Shown: positions 25,715-34,767 of the stretch, one piece after another
Layout: each line of letters starts with the position of its first letter
How positions within the stretch are numbered: the first letter of the stretch is position 1
Program-made: the position numbers and the translations under genes
NCBI GenBank assembly: GCA_963766605.1
Contig: CAVYAT010000006.1
Coordinates: forward strand, 124,001-188,000
DNA from: AC-49 sp963766605
Lineage (GTDB): Bacteria > Actinomycetota > Thermoleophilia > Solirubrobacterales > Solirubrobacteraceae
Reading direction: 5' to 3'
Length of the DNA stretch: 64,000 nt
The notes under the pieces: model-generated
Told to the model about the DNA's origin: nothing
What the model saw: only the letters and a program-made list of their open reading frames with translations
The model's database searches: none

Positions 25715-26470
25715 TCAGCACTCCGCGACGATGTTGAACGGCTGCGCCGCCACATCGGTCGCGCCCCCGCCGCCGACGTCGCCGCCGTGGCGCGTACGCA
25801 CGAACACGGTCTTGCCGTCGGGCTGTGTCTGGACCCCGACCGCGCCCGCGTCGTTGATCGTCGACTCGGTCGCCGTGATCGCGCACTTCGACACGTCCTG
25901 GCTGAACACGACCGTGTAGTTGCCCGCGATCGAGCTCGACGTGTTGCCGGCCGCCGAGCTTGCGACGCCCTTGGCGTTGCCGAGCGTGCCGTCGGCCGCG
26001 ACCTGCGCGAACGGCGACAGGACGCGCGCCGCAGCGACGATGTCGCTGGCGTGCAGGCTGTCGACGCGGTCGGCGTTGAGGCCGGTGGCCACGCCGGTCG
26101 CGTTGGTCGTGAACGGCTTGGCGTTGTCGCCGCCCGCCGCGGTGATCTCGCCGCCCGTGGCGCCGCTCGTCGCGAACTGGAACGCCTCACCGGCGGTCAG
26201 GTTGGCGCCGCGGAGGCACGGCGGCCCGCCGACCGGGGCGCGGCAGCCGTAGATCGCGCCACCGCCCGTGCCCTTGTTGGACTGGCGGGTGCCGTAGGTC
26301 GAATTGCTGGCGATGATCTGGGTCTCCGACTTGTAGGCCAGAGACGGATTCGGACTGGGGTTACGAGACCCGCCCTTCACGGGTGTGCCCTCGCCCGTCG
26401 CAAACGCGAACGGCGAGATGACGAGAGCGGTGACCACAACGCTGGCCAAGGCATAGACGGCCTTGTGCAT
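25715..26470 (-). CDS. Secreted protein of unknown function
   Basis: The 251-residue product starts with a signal peptide (MHKAVYALASVVVTALVISP, cleavage after AFAT or nearby). A Ser/Asn/Gly-rich mature part follows, with SNSTYGTRQSNKGTGGGAIY and paired Cys (CRAPVGGPPC, and SKCAIT with the C-terminal AEC). AGGAGG lies 6 bp before the ATG and supports the start. The beta-rich, low-charge composition suggests an extracellular surface protein. I recognise no catalytic domain. Confidence 0.65.
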   Translation of the reverse strand: MHKAVYALASVVVTALVISPFAFATGEGTPVKGGSRNPSPNPSLAYKSETQIIASNSTYGTRQSNKGTGGGAIYGCRAPVGGPPCLRGANLTAGEAFQFATSGATGGEITAAGGDNAKPFTTNATGVATGLNADRVDSLHASDIVAAARVLSPFAQVAADGTLGNAKGVASSAAGNTSSSIAGNYTVVFSQDVSKCAITATESTINDAGAVGVQTQPDGKTVFVRTRHGGDVGGGGATDVAAQPFNIVAEC

Positions 26471-26548
26471 GAGTGCCTCCTAGAGGTAGGGGAACCACCT
26501 TCTCCACTCCCCGAGACCCGTCCCGCGAGGCGAAGTTGCGGTGCGCTG

Positions 26549-27463
26549 TCAGCCGGCGAGCGTGTCGTCGTCGAGCACGTCGTCGCGGCTGTAGTGCCCG
26601 ACGGCGTCGAACCAGCGCTTGGCGTGCAGGCCCTGGCGCAGGTCGCAATCGGCGATCACGATGCCCTCCTCGCCCTTCAGCGGCCCCGCGATCACGCCGC
26701 CCCACTGCGGCTCGATGATGCAGGCGCCGCCGTCGCCGAAGCACTCCTTGCCCTCCGGGAGCGCCACCGGGAAGTCGTCGGGGAACGCCGACGCCGGGAT
26801 GTACTGCGCCACCGACACGACGAAGCAGCCGGACTCGATCGCGATGTGGCGCATCGACGCCAGCCAGCCGTCGCTGTCGTCGGCCGTCGGCGCGACCCAG
26901 ATCTGCGGCCCCTGGCGATACACCGCGGTCCGCGCGAGCGGCATCCGGTTCTCCCAGCAGATCAGCCCGCCGACGCGGCCGACGCCGTCGATCTCGACGA
27001 CATCGAGATCGTCGCCCGCGCCGAACCCGTGGAAGATCCGCTCCTGCATCGTCGGCATCATCTTGCGATGGTGGGCGAGGACGCCGTCGGGTCCGAGGGT
27101 CAGCATCGCGTTGTAGAGCGTCCCGGGGCGGATGTCCTCGCGTTCGTTGATGCCGACGACGGCGTGGATGTCGTGCTCGGCGCAGGCGTCGATCAGCTGC
27201 GCCACGAGCGGCCCGTCGACATCGGCCGACTGCTCCCACATCCGCTCCCACAGCTCGTTCCAGCCGCTGAACGACGGCGCCGTCTTCGCCCACGCGTTGG
27301 AGGGATAGATCGATACGAAGACCTCGGGCAGCACGGCCAGCTTGGCCCCCTGCGCCGCCGCCTCGCCAAGCAGCGCGCACGCCTTGTCGACGGTCGCCTG
27401 CGCGTCGAGGATCACCGGAGTCGCCTGGATCGCGGCGACGCGCACCGTCGGGAAGCTGACCAT
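26549..27463 (-). CDS. Nitrilase-family carbon-nitrogen hydrolase
   Basis: The 304-residue enzyme has the Glu-Lys-Cys triad: E47 in LPEVF, K134 in HHRKMMPT and C169 in GGLICWEN. The CWEN form is typical of true nitrilases (nitrile to acid plus ammonia), although amidase activity is possible. I chose the ATG at 27463 (MVSFPTVRVAAIQ), because the conserved fold begins there. It is divergent from tatA with 60 bp between the starts. Confidence 0.85.
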   Translation of the reverse strand: MVSFPTVRVAAIQATPVILDAQATVDKACALLGEAAAQGAKLAVLPEVFVSIYPSNAWAKTAPSFSGWNELWERMWEQSADVDGPLVAQLIDACAEHDIHAVVGINEREDIRPGTLYNAMLTLGPDGVLAHHRKMMPTMQERIFHGFGAGDDLDVVEIDGVGRVGGLICWENRMPLARTAVYRQGPQIWVAPTADDSDGWLASMRHIAIESGCFVVSVAQYIPASAFPDDFPVALPEGKECFGDGGACIIEPQWGGVIAGPLKGEEGIVIADCDLRQGLHAKRWFDAVGHYSRDDVLDDDTLAG

Positions 27464-27523
27464 GAAGACGACGCTAGCTGATCCTGCGCCGCCGTCGACG
27501 CCGCGGAGTAGCCTTGGCCGTCC

Positions 27524-27775
27524 ATGGGCCTCTCCAACCCGACGCACATCCTCTTGATCGCGCTCGTCGTCGTGCTGCTGTTCGGCGCCAAGCGGCTGCC
27601 CGAGCTCGGCCGCCAGCTCGGCAAGGGCATCCGCGAGGTCAAGGATCACACCGGTATCGACGAGATCACCTCGGCGCCGAAGGAGATCCGCGCCGCGATC
27701 ACCGATCCGGTCAAGAAGGCCACGGCCACGCCCGTCGTCGAGCCGGCCGAGAAGTCCGAAACGCCGGCCAGCTAG
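27524..27775 (+). CDS. tatA: Sec-independent protein translocase component TatA
   Basis: The 83-residue protein has one N-terminal transmembrane helix (HILLIALVVVLLFGAKRLPE), then the amphipathic helix ELGRQLGKGIREVK and a charged tail, the TatA/E pattern. It forms the pore of the twin-arginine export system with TatC, whose gene is not in this window. It is followed after 11 bp by cfa. TatB is less likely given the short tail. Confidence 0.93.
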   Translation: MGLSNPTHILLIALVVVLLFGAKRLPELGRQLGKGIREVKDHTGIDEITSAPKEIRAAITDPVKKATATPVVEPAEKSETPAS

Positions 27776-27786
27776 ATTTCCGCGCG

Positions 27787-28995
27787 ATGCTGTCGCGGAC
27801 CGAGCCGTTGCGTCGTGAGCTTGTGCGGGCCCTGCCCGAGCGCCCGTTTGCCGTCGAGCTGTGGGACGGCACGTCGGTCCCCGCGACGACCGACGGGGCG
27901 GTGACGTTCACGATCCACTCGCCGCGCGCCCTGGCCCACGTGCTGCGCAGCCCGGGCGAGCTGGGAATCGGCCGCGCCTACGTCGCCGGCCTGCTCGACG
28001 TCGACGACATCGACCAGGCGATCGTGGTCGTCACCGAATGGGAGCCGCCGGCGATCAGCGTCGCGGCCCGCGCCCGTCTCGGCCTGGCCGTGGTGCGCGC
28101 GTGCGGCCTCGTGGCGCCGCCACCGGTCCCGAAGATCGAGAAGCGCCAGCGCGGCGCGCTGCACAGCCTCGCCCGCGACCGCAGCGCGGTGGCCTACCAC
28201 TACAACGCCGGCAACGCCTTCTTCGCGTTGTTCCTCGACGCGTCGATGACCTACAGCTGCGGCGTGTGGAACCGCGGCGCCGAGACGCTCGAGGAGGCCC
28301 AGGCGACGAAGCTCGAGCTGATCGCGACCAAGCTCGGTCTGACCGAGGGCGAGCGGCTGCTCGACGTCGGCTGCGGCTGGGGCAGCATGGCGATGCACGC
28401 GGCGCGCGAGCACGGCGCGCAGGTCGTCGGGATCACGCTCGCGGTCGAGCAGGCCGAGCTGGCCCGCCGGCGCGTCGCCGAGGCGGGGCTCTCCGACCGG
28501 GTGGAGATCCGCGTCGCCGACTACCGCGAGCTGCGCGGCGAGCAGTTCGACGCGATCTGCTCGATCGGCATGGTCGAGCACGTCGGCGACAACCAGATCG
28601 ACGTCTACGCCAAGCAGCTGCACGACCTGCTGCGCCCGGGCGGCCGGCTACTCAACCACGGCATCGCCCAGCTCAGCCACTCCGACGACAACGACGCCGG
28701 CCCGTTCTCCGAGCGCTACGTGTTTCCCGACGGCGAGCCGCTCCAGCTGGCGCGCGTCCAGCTGGCGATGGAACGCGCAGGCCTGTACACCGACGCGATC
28801 GAGGGCTTCTTCGACGACTACGCCAAGACCCTGGCCGAATGGACCGCGCGCTTCGACGCCAACTACGACGAGGCGATCCGCGTCGTCGGCGCCGAGCGCG
28901 CGCGGGTCTGGCGCGTCTACCTGCGGGCAGCACGACACGGCTTCGAAACCGGGTTCGAAGCCGTGTACCAGGTGCTGTGCCACCGCCCTACCTGA
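27787..28995 (+). CDS. cfa: Cyclopropane-fatty-acyl-phospholipid synthase family methyltransferase
   Basis: The 402-residue protein has a variable N-terminal domain and a class I SAM methyltransferase fold with motif LLDVGCGWGSMAMHAA near residue 190. AVAYHYNAGNAFFALFLDAS and MTYSCGVW match the lipid-binding region of Cfa/CmaA enzymes, and the active-site CSIGMVEHVG segment is present. It uses SAM to methylate or cyclopropanate unsaturated acyl chains in membrane lipids. The start is the ATG 11 bp after tatA. Its 3' end overlaps the convergent hydrolase gene by 8 bp. Confidence 0.9.
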   Translation: MLSRTEPLRRELVRALPERPFAVELWDGTSVPATTDGAVTFTIHSPRALAHVLRSPGELGIGRAYVAGLLDVDDIDQAIVVVTEWEPPAISVAARARLGLAVVRACGLVAPPPVPKIEKRQRGALHSLARDRSAVAYHYNAGNAFFALFLDASMTYSCGVWNRGAETLEEAQATKLELIATKLGLTEGERLLDVGCGWGSMAMHAAREHGAQVVGITLAVEQAELARRRVAEAGLSDRVEIRVADYRELRGEQFDAICSIGMVEHVGDNQIDVYAKQLHDLLRPGGRLLNHGIAQLSHSDDNDAGPFSERYVFPDGEPLQLARVQLAMERAGLYTDAIEGFFDDYAKTLAEWTARFDANYDEAIRVVGAERARVWRVYLRAARHGFETGFEAVYQVLCHRPT

Positions 28996-29908
28996 GCCTG
29001 GGCAGCGTCTGCGCTTCGAGGTCGGCGATGATGTGGTAGCCGGGCGTCTTCATGTGGATGTTGAAGCTGCCGTCGCAGAAGAAGGTCAGCGTGCACACCC
29101 TGGCCACCGGGACCGGGATCATCCCGAACGTCGGGTCGTTGGCCGCAACGAACGGGCCGTACGCGCCGGTCGCCGTCGTGACGTCGACGAACGCCGCGCC
29201 GACCGAGTCATACGCCTTCTTGAGGCCCGGGTTGATGTCGTCCTGGAACGCGCTCAGCGAGCCGGTCACGAGCCCCAGCGAGTTGGGCAGCACCTGATGC
29301 ACCCACAGTCCGAGCTCGACGTCGGGGTAGGTCGACCCGATGATCCGCATGTCCTTGCCGCCGGCGGCGCGCAGCGCCTTGACGATCTTGGTCAGGTTCG
29401 CCGTCGCGGGCGGCATGTTCTGCTTGACGCAGCCCGTCGGGTCGGGCTGGGTCGGACAGCCGTCGATGTCGTTGCCGCCGATCGAGATCGTCACGACCTT
29501 GACCTGATGCTGGTGGGCCTTGATGTAGTCCACCGCCGCCTGAAGCTGACTCTTGTTGGGGTAGTTGGCGGCTCCGGGGGCGAGCGCCGGCGCGGGGCAG
29601 CCGACCGCCGACGCGGTCAGCATCGATCCCGTCGTCGCGCCGCCGCACCCGAGGTTCACGAGGTTGAGCTTCCACCCGCGTTTGGCGGCGAGCGGAACGA
29701 GCTGGTCGGCCGGGCCGTTGTGCGTCGTGCCCTGCCCACCGCCGGAAAGCTCCTGCCAACCGACCGAGTAGGAGTCGCCGAGCGACAGCAGCGTGCCGGT
29801 GACCGGCGTGTTATTGGCCTTGACCCGATGGTGGGCGGCCTGCGCGGCCGGGACGGCAGCGAGCAGCGCGATGAGCGCGAGTGTGACCCCGCAAAGGCGA
29901 CGCGGCAT
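28988..29908 (-). CDS. Secreted SGNH/GDSL-family hydrolase
   Basis: The 306-residue protein has a signal peptide (LALIALLAAVPAAQAA) and the SGNH blocks: GDSYS with Ser46, NLGCGG, IGGNDID, and a C-terminal His in KTPGYHIIADLE. Three or so Cys pairs are likely extracellular disulfides. Enzymes of this group are lipases or esterases on lipids or polysaccharide esters. The substrate is unknown. It converges on cfa. Confidence 0.85.
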   Translation of the reverse strand: MPRRLCGVTLALIALLAAVPAAQAAHHRVKANNTPVTGTLLSLGDSYSVGWQELSGGGQGTTHNGPADQLVPLAAKRGWKLNLVNLGCGGATTGSMLTASAVGCPAPALAPGAANYPNKSQLQAAVDYIKAHQHQVKVVTISIGGNDIDGCPTQPDPTGCVKQNMPPATANLTKIVKALRAAGGKDMRIIGSTYPDVELGLWVHQVLPNSLGLVTGSLSAFQDDINPGLKKAYDSVGAAFVDVTTATGAYGPFVAANDPTFGMIPVPVARVCTLTFFCDGSFNIHMKTPGYHIIADLEAQTLPRLR

Positions 29909-29950
29909 ACGGCTTCTCCTCCTACGTGACGACGGTTCGGGCGCGAGACG

Positions 29951-30892
29951 CTAGCGCGCGGGTGCGCCGGCCCGCGCCGCTACGCGCTCGGGCTCGATGC
30001 GAACCACGTCCCACGCCAGGCCGAGCTTCTCCATGATCGCGATCACGCCGGCCGACAGGTCGAGCTGATGGGGCGAGAAGCCGTGGCGCGCCGACGTCGG
30101 GAAGGCGTGGTGGTTGTTGTGCCACGACTCGCCGAACGTGAACGGGGCGAGCCAGCGCAGGTTGCGCGACTCGTCGCCGGTCTCGAACGGCTGCGTGCCG
30201 AAGAAGTGACACAGCGAGTTGATGCAGAACGTGACCTGGTGCAGGACGAAGATCCGCACCGCGCCGCCCCACAGCAGGCCCTCGAGCGCGCCCTGAAGCG
30301 TGCCGGTCAGGAGGTAGCCGAGGCCCATCGGGATCGCCAGCCCGACCGTCACCCACAGCAGGAACGTGCGATCGACGAACCGGACGACCGGGTCCTTGAG
30401 CAGGTCGGCGCTGTAGCGCTCCTCCTCGGCCGGCTCGCTGGAGAACATCACCCAGCCGACGTGCGCGTAGAACAGGCCGCTGATGGCGCCGCGGAAGCCC
30501 TCACCGTGGTCGACGTGCGGGCTGTGCGGATCGCCGTGGGCGTCGGAGAAGGTGTGATGGCGGCGGTGGTAGGCCACCCACTCGATGACCGGGCCCTCGA
30601 CCGCCATCGACCCCAGCGCGCCCCAGAACAGGCGCGTGACCGGCCCGGTCTTGAACGAGCGGTGCGTGAACAGGCGGTGGAAGCCGACCGTGATGCCGAA
30701 CCCGAGCGGGATGAACATCACGAAGAAGATCACCAGCGACTGCCAGTGCAGGCTGTGGTTCCACGCCAGCACCCCGGCGTAGATGACGAGCAGCAGCGGC
30801 AGGACCGTGACGACGATGTTCGCGGCGCGGTCAACGTTCGTGCCAGCCGAGGTCCCGCCGGACGTGTATTTGGGTGGGGTCTCGACTGTCAC
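29951..30892 (-). CDS. Membrane acyl-CoA desaturase (fatty acid desaturase)
   Basis: The 313-residue di-iron membrane enzyme has the three His boxes HRLFTH, HRRHH and HNNHH and at least four membrane segments. It introduces a cis double bond into acyl chains, probably at delta-9. Cfa nearby could then act on the product, an inference. I chose the GTG at 30892 (VTVETPPKYTSGG) for length; an in-frame ATG at 30955 would overlap the divergent start, so the true start is uncertain. Confidence 0.88.
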   Translation of the reverse strand: MTVETPPKYTSGGTSAGTNVDRAANIVVTVLPLLLVIYAGVLAWNHSLHWQSLVIFFVMFIPLGFGITVGFHRLFTHRSFKTGPVTRLFWGALGSMAVEGPVIEWVAYHRRHHTFSDAHGDPHSPHVDHGEGFRGAISGLFYAHVGWVMFSSEPAEEERYSADLLKDPVVRFVDRTFLLWVTVGLAIPMGLGYLLTGTLQGALEGLLWGGAVRIFVLHQVTFCINSLCHFFGTQPFETGDESRNLRWLAPFTFGESWHNNHHAFPTSARHGFSPHQLDLSAGVIAIMEKLGLAWDVVRIEPERVAARAGAPAR

Positions 30893-30953
30893 GGAGGAGG
30901 GGCAACGGTAGCGCGGCGATGCGCCGGATGCGTTGGCGTCATAGTGCCCGCCC

Positions 30954-31622
30954 ATGTTCGAACTGCTGGCGATCGTCGGGGGGCTCGGCCTGGCCGATTC
31001 GCTGAATCCGTCGACGATCGTCCCGGCGTTCTTCCTCGGCACGCAGCCGCACGCCCGAACCCATCTGGTCGGCTTCATCGCCGGCGTGTTCGGGGTCTCG
31101 CTGATCGGTGGACTGATCCTCGTCGTGGGTCCCGGACAGCTGCTGCTCGGCCTCGTGCCCAAGCCCGGCCACCACACGCGCCATGTCCTCCAGCTGATCG
31201 CCGGCGTCGTCGCGCTGATCGGCGCCGCCGTGCTGTGGAGCATCCGCCGGCGCAAGTTCGGCGGCGAGCCCGATGAGGCCAAGGCGCCCAGCGGCCGCTC
31301 GTCGCTGGTGCTCGGGGCGAGCATCATGGCGATCGAGCTGCCGACCGCGCTGCCGTACTTCGCGGCGATCGCGCTGATCATCGGCTCGGGCCGCGGACTG
31401 GCCAGCCAGCTGATCGTGCTGGCCGTCTACAACGTGCTGTTCGTCGCGCCGCTGCTGGCGATCCTCGGCGCGCACCTCGTCGCGCCGCAGCGCACCGAGC
31501 GCGCGCTGGCGCCGATCGGCGCGTGGCTGCGCACGCACGCGATCGCGCTGCTGGCCGGCTTTGTCGCGCTGGCCGGCGTCGTGCTGGTGGTGCTCGGCGC
31601 GAAGGGCCTGGCCGGGTACTAA
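30954..31622 (+). CDS. GAP-family (sulfolipid-addressing-like) membrane protein
   Basis: The 222-residue protein has six or so transmembrane segments and the start GGLGLADSLNPSTIVPAFFL, a DSLNP motif seen in the GAP/LysE-like and CcdA-like superfamily. A short basic loop (RRRKFGGEPDEAKAP) sits in the middle. It probably exports a small or lipid molecule; the substrate is unknown. It converges with the MBL-fold gene, the stop codons overlapping by 4 bp. Confidence 0.7.
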   Translation: MFELLAIVGGLGLADSLNPSTIVPAFFLGTQPHARTHLVGFIAGVFGVSLIGGLILVVGPGQLLLGLVPKPGHHTRHVLQLIAGVVALIGAAVLWSIRRRKFGGEPDEAKAPSGRSSLVLGASIMAIELPTALPYFAAIALIIGSGRGLASQLIVLAVYNVLFVAPLLAILGAHLVAPQRTERALAPIGAWLRTHAIALLAGFVALAGVVLVVLGAKGLAGY

Positions 31623-32470
31623 CTCGGCGCCAGCAGCTTGAGCCCGGTCGGCGGGAAGCCCGGCTCGCCGCTGCGATTGATCCTGTGGCGCTCGATGTTG
31701 ATCTGCGTCATCGCGCGGGGGATCTTCTCCGCGAACGGGTCGCGCCAGTCATCCCACGGGCCGGGCGGCATCGACTCGGCGTCGTCGGCCTCGCGGACCG
31801 CATCGATGAAGGCGGCGACCGCGTCGACGTTCGAGACGCCGCCGACCGCGCCGTGGCCGGGGATGAACGTCGTACCGAGCTCGCGGACACGGGTCAGGCT
31901 GTCGGCCCAGGCGTCGAAGTCGCCCTGGAAGCCGACCGGGACGGTGCCGAAGAAGCACATGTCGGCGGCGATCACGATGCCGGCGTCGGGGACGTAGAGC
32001 ACCAGGTCCGACGTGCTGTGGCCGCGGCATTCGATCGCCTTCAGACGCGGCGTGATGGTGTCGAGGTCGGTCAGCTCCTCGAGGTCCTCGGGGTGCGTCA
32101 GCTCGGCGATCTCGTCGGCGATGTCGGGTGCCAGGCCGCGCAGCGGGCCGTTCTGCGGCCCCGGCGCGAGCGCCTCGATCGTCTTCGCTGTCGCGAGGTT
32201 GCGCTGTGCGCCGATCGCCGCCACGCCGGCGACGTGGTCGAGGTGTGAGTGGGTGAGCACGAGCCGGCGGACCGGGTAGCCGAGCCCGGCCACGGCGGTG
32301 GCGAGCGCCTGGTGGTGACGGGCGAGGCCGTCTGAATCGATGACCGTGAGTCCGTCGTCGTCGAGGACGACGGCCGCGTTGCTCGCGACGCGGTCGGTGA
32401 AGGGATGGATCCAGGCCCAGACGCCTTCGCCCAGCGGGGTCAGGGTCGGTGTCGTGCCGTTCGTGCTCAT
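31619..32470 (-). CDS. MBL-fold metallo-hydrolase
   Basis: The 283-residue protein has the zinc-binding THSHLDHVAG motif, a further His in CRGHSTSDLV, Asp in VIAADMCFF and His in FIPGHGAVGG. These make a two-metal site of the beta-lactamase fold. The substrate is unknown; lactonase or thioesterase activity is possible. I chose the ATG at 32470 (MSTNGTTPTLTPL). It is divergent from the PaaI-type gene, the starts being 37 bp apart. Confidence 0.88.
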   Translation of the reverse strand: MSTNGTTPTLTPLGEGVWAWIHPFTDRVASNAAVVLDDDGLTVIDSDGLARHHQALATAVAGLGYPVRRLVLTHSHLDHVAGVAAIGAQRNLATAKTIEALAPGPQNGPLRGLAPDIADEIAELTHPEDLEELTDLDTITPRLKAIECRGHSTSDLVLYVPDAGIVIAADMCFFGTVPVGFQGDFDAWADSLTRVRELGTTFIPGHGAVGGVSNVDAVAAFIDAVREADDAESMPPGPWDDWRDPFAEKIPRAMTQINIERHRINRSGEPGFPPTGLKLLAPS

Positions 32471-32507
32471 GACGTGATCGTTCCAGACCCGCCACACTGC
32501 CGACCTC

Positions 32508-32939
32508 GTGAGCGAAACACCGACCCCGACCGCACCGCCCGGCTTCGTCGAAGCCGACATCCAGGCGCCGTTCTTCAAGCTCCTGGGCCCGCTGTTCACG
32601 CGCCGTGTCGACGGCGTCTTCGAGATGGCGATCGTGATCGACGAGCGCCACCTCAACGGGCGCGGCCAATGCCACGGCGGCCTGCTGGCGGCGTTCGCGG
32701 ACATCGCGCTCGTGCGCTCCGTCGCCCGGAGCGTCGACCCGCCGATGCGCGTCGCGACGGCCAGCCTGACGATCGACTACGCCGGCGCCGTCGAGAGGGG
32801 CGAGACGGTGATCGCCACGACCGACGTGCTGCGCAAGGGCCGGCGAATGGCCTTCGCCAACTGCTACCTGCACGTCGGCGAGCGCCGCGTGGTCCGGGCG
32901 AGCGCGGTGCTCGCGCCGCTCGACGAGACGCCTCGCTAG
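32508..32939 (+). CDS. PaaI-type hotdog-fold thioesterase
   Basis: The 143-residue protein has the hotdog-fold motif NGRGQCHGGLLAAFADIA, where the catalytic Asn/Gly/His cluster sits, and TASLTIDYAGAVERGE. It likely hydrolyses acyl-CoA thioesters, aromatic or medium-chain. The start is a GTG. Its end overlaps the next convergent gene by 4 bp. Confidence 0.85.
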   Translation: MSETPTPTAPPGFVEADIQAPFFKLLGPLFTRRVDGVFEMAIVIDERHLNGRGQCHGGLLAAFADIALVRSVARSVDPPMRVATASLTIDYAGAVERGETVIATTDVLRKGRRMAFANCYLHVGERRVVRASAVLAPLDETPR

Positions 32940-34168
32940 AGGTGGATGCGGCGCTGCGCGCGGCCGGTCGCGCCGTCGAACGCCTTCAGCCGCACATGGA
33001 TCGTCGCGGCGCGCGGGCGCCGGCCGCGCAGGTGAAACGGTACGGCGACCGTCACGGGACCGGGGCCGACGACGCGCACGGTGCGCGCGAACAGGTGGCG
33101 GTTGATGGTGAACGACACTCGCAGCAGTCCCCGGCGCCGGGCGCGGACCTTGACGAGCATCGAATGGCGCACCGAGACGCGCTCGAGCTCGACCAACGCG
33201 GCGGGTCCAGCGTTGACCGAGTTGTCGGCGGGCGCGAGATCGGCTCCCTCGCTGCGCACCGAGACCTCGATCGAGCCGCGGTCCGATGCCGGCGGCAACA
33301 CAAGCGTCACGATCCGCGTCGAGCCGGCCGGGATCGGCTTCATGCCACAGCTCGCGCCGGGGACGGCGCCGTCGGGCAGGCGGATGCCAGGGAACTCGAA
33401 CGACTCGAACGACCTGCACGACGGGAACCACGCGTCGGGCGCGCCGCCGGACAGCAGCACGCCGACGCCGATCAGCGGCTGGTCGGCCTGGCGCGGCCCT
33501 GCGTTGTGGATGACCATCCGCAGCACCTGCTGGCCGGTCGTGTTGAAGCGCCGCGTCGCCGCGAGCCGGAGGTCCGTGCGGTCCTCGCCGTCGGGGATGT
33601 GGTCGCGGTCGAGGTCCGGCGCGGTGACCTGGGTCAGCGCGAGCTGCTCACCGGGGTAGCGCTCGGCCGGGGCATCGGCGGTGCCGCGGGCCGGATCGTC
33701 GTCGGCGATGTCGTGGAAGACGTCGAGCGACACGTCATGGCAGACGTCGGTGAGCCCGCCGGCGCACGGGGTCGCCGTGACGATCGCGTGCCCGCCGACC
33801 TGCTGGTCGATCGCGATCACGCCCTGCCGGTAGTCCCAGAACACCGGCCTGGGCAGGGCCAGCGTGTACTGGCCCGGTGTCGCGGGCAGGTCGGTCCACG
33901 GGCCGAGCTCGACGCCGATCGCCGGGTCGAGCGGGCTCGAGACCCGTAGCCGGATCGGCCCGCCCTGGCCGCCGGGCCCGACCGTCACCGTGACGGCGGT
34001 CAGCAGCTGCGGCGCCAGTCCCTCCTGGGTCACAGCGCCGCGCCAGACGCTGGATACCGTCGCCGGACCGTCGGGGGTCAGCGCGTTGGGCGCCGTGTCG
34101 GCGCCGGCGGGTACGGCGGCCGCCGCCATCGCGACGGCGGCGGTGATTGCGGCGAGCGGTCGGAACAT
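32936..34168 (-). CDS. Secreted protein of unknown function
   Basis: The 410-residue product has a clear signal peptide (MFRPLAAITAAVAMAAAAVP) and a beta-rich mature part. A SPLDPAIGVELGPWTDLP segment precedes one with paired Cys (TPCAGGLTDVCHD). A possible Ca-binding loop, DLDRDHIPDGED, follows near residue 190. The C-terminal 100 residues look like an Ig-like or CARDB-type module followed by a basic tail. I recognise no enzyme motif. I chose the ATG at 34168 for the signal peptide. Confidence 0.6.
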   Translation of the reverse strand: MFRPLAAITAAVAMAAAAVPAGADTAPNALTPDGPATVSSVWRGAVTQEGLAPQLLTAVTVTVGPGGQGGPIRLRVSSPLDPAIGVELGPWTDLPATPGQYTLALPRPVFWDYRQGVIAIDQQVGGHAIVTATPCAGGLTDVCHDVSLDVFHDIADDDPARGTADAPAERYPGEQLALTQVTAPDLDRDHIPDGEDRTDLRLAATRRFNTTGQQVLRMVIHNAGPRQADQPLIGVGVLLSGGAPDAWFPSCRSFESFEFPGIRLPDGAVPGASCGMKPIPAGSTRIVTLVLPPASDRGSIEVSVRSEGADLAPADNSVNAGPAALVELERVSVRHSMLVKVRARRRGLLRVSFTINRHLFARTVRVVGPGPVTVAVPFHLRGRRPRAATIHVRLKAFDGATGRAQRRIHL

Positions 34169-34197
34169 TCCACTGACGAATGTAGAGCCGCGGTCCG

Positions 34198-34767
34198 CTA
34201 CTCGCGCCGGGTCGCCCACGCCCGCTCCAGCTGGCGCATCATCTGCGGGTAGACGATGTGATGACGAAACGGGGCGATCGCGGCCATGTACAGCCCGCCG
34301 AAGCGGCCGCGGGGTTTGACATAAACGCCCATCTCGCCGTGGTAACGGTCGCCGCCATCGGCCACCCAGGCGATATGCATGACGCCCTGAACCGTGCGGT
34401 TGGCGATCTCGGCCGCCCACTCGTCGTCGGTTCGGTACAGCGCCCGGAACGACTTCGAGCGCGGCCGCGGCTCGGCAGGACGCTCGCGCAGCCGCGCCGG
34501 CAGGCGGTCGGCGAGCGTCGTCGTGGCGTCGCGGGCGTCGTCGTCCCAGCCCATCACGCGACCGATCGCCCGGCGCAGACCGAACAACGCCCGGACGGCG
34601 GCCGACGGCGAGCCCCCGTTGTCGGTCTGGGCGACGATCGCCAACAGGTCGCCGAACTCGTCGCGGGTGCCCTGCGCGGGGAGCGCCCACAGATCCTCGA
34701 GCCGGAAGTCGGGCGCGATCTCGTCGATCACCCAGGTTCGCTCGCGTGCCGAGTTGGGCAGCCTCAC
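34198..34767 (-). CDS. DUF2867-domain protein
   Basis: The 189-residue cytoplasmic protein has SFRALYRTDDEWAAEIANRT and VMHIAWVADGGDRYHGEMGV, the pattern of DUF2867 proteins often found beside NAD-dependent epimerases. Its role is unknown. It overlaps the carboxyltransferase fusion gene by 4 bp and follows it, so it is probably translated from the same transcript. Confidence 0.75.
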   Translation of the reverse strand: MRLPNSARERTWVIDEIAPDFRLEDLWALPAQGTRDEFGDLLAIVAQTDNGGSPSAAVRALFGLRRAIGRVMGWDDDARDATTTLADRLPARLRERPAEPRPRSKSFRALYRTDDEWAAEIANRTVQGVMHIAWVADGGDRYHGEMGVYVKPRGRFGGLYMAAIAPFRHHIVYPQMMRQLERAWATRRE

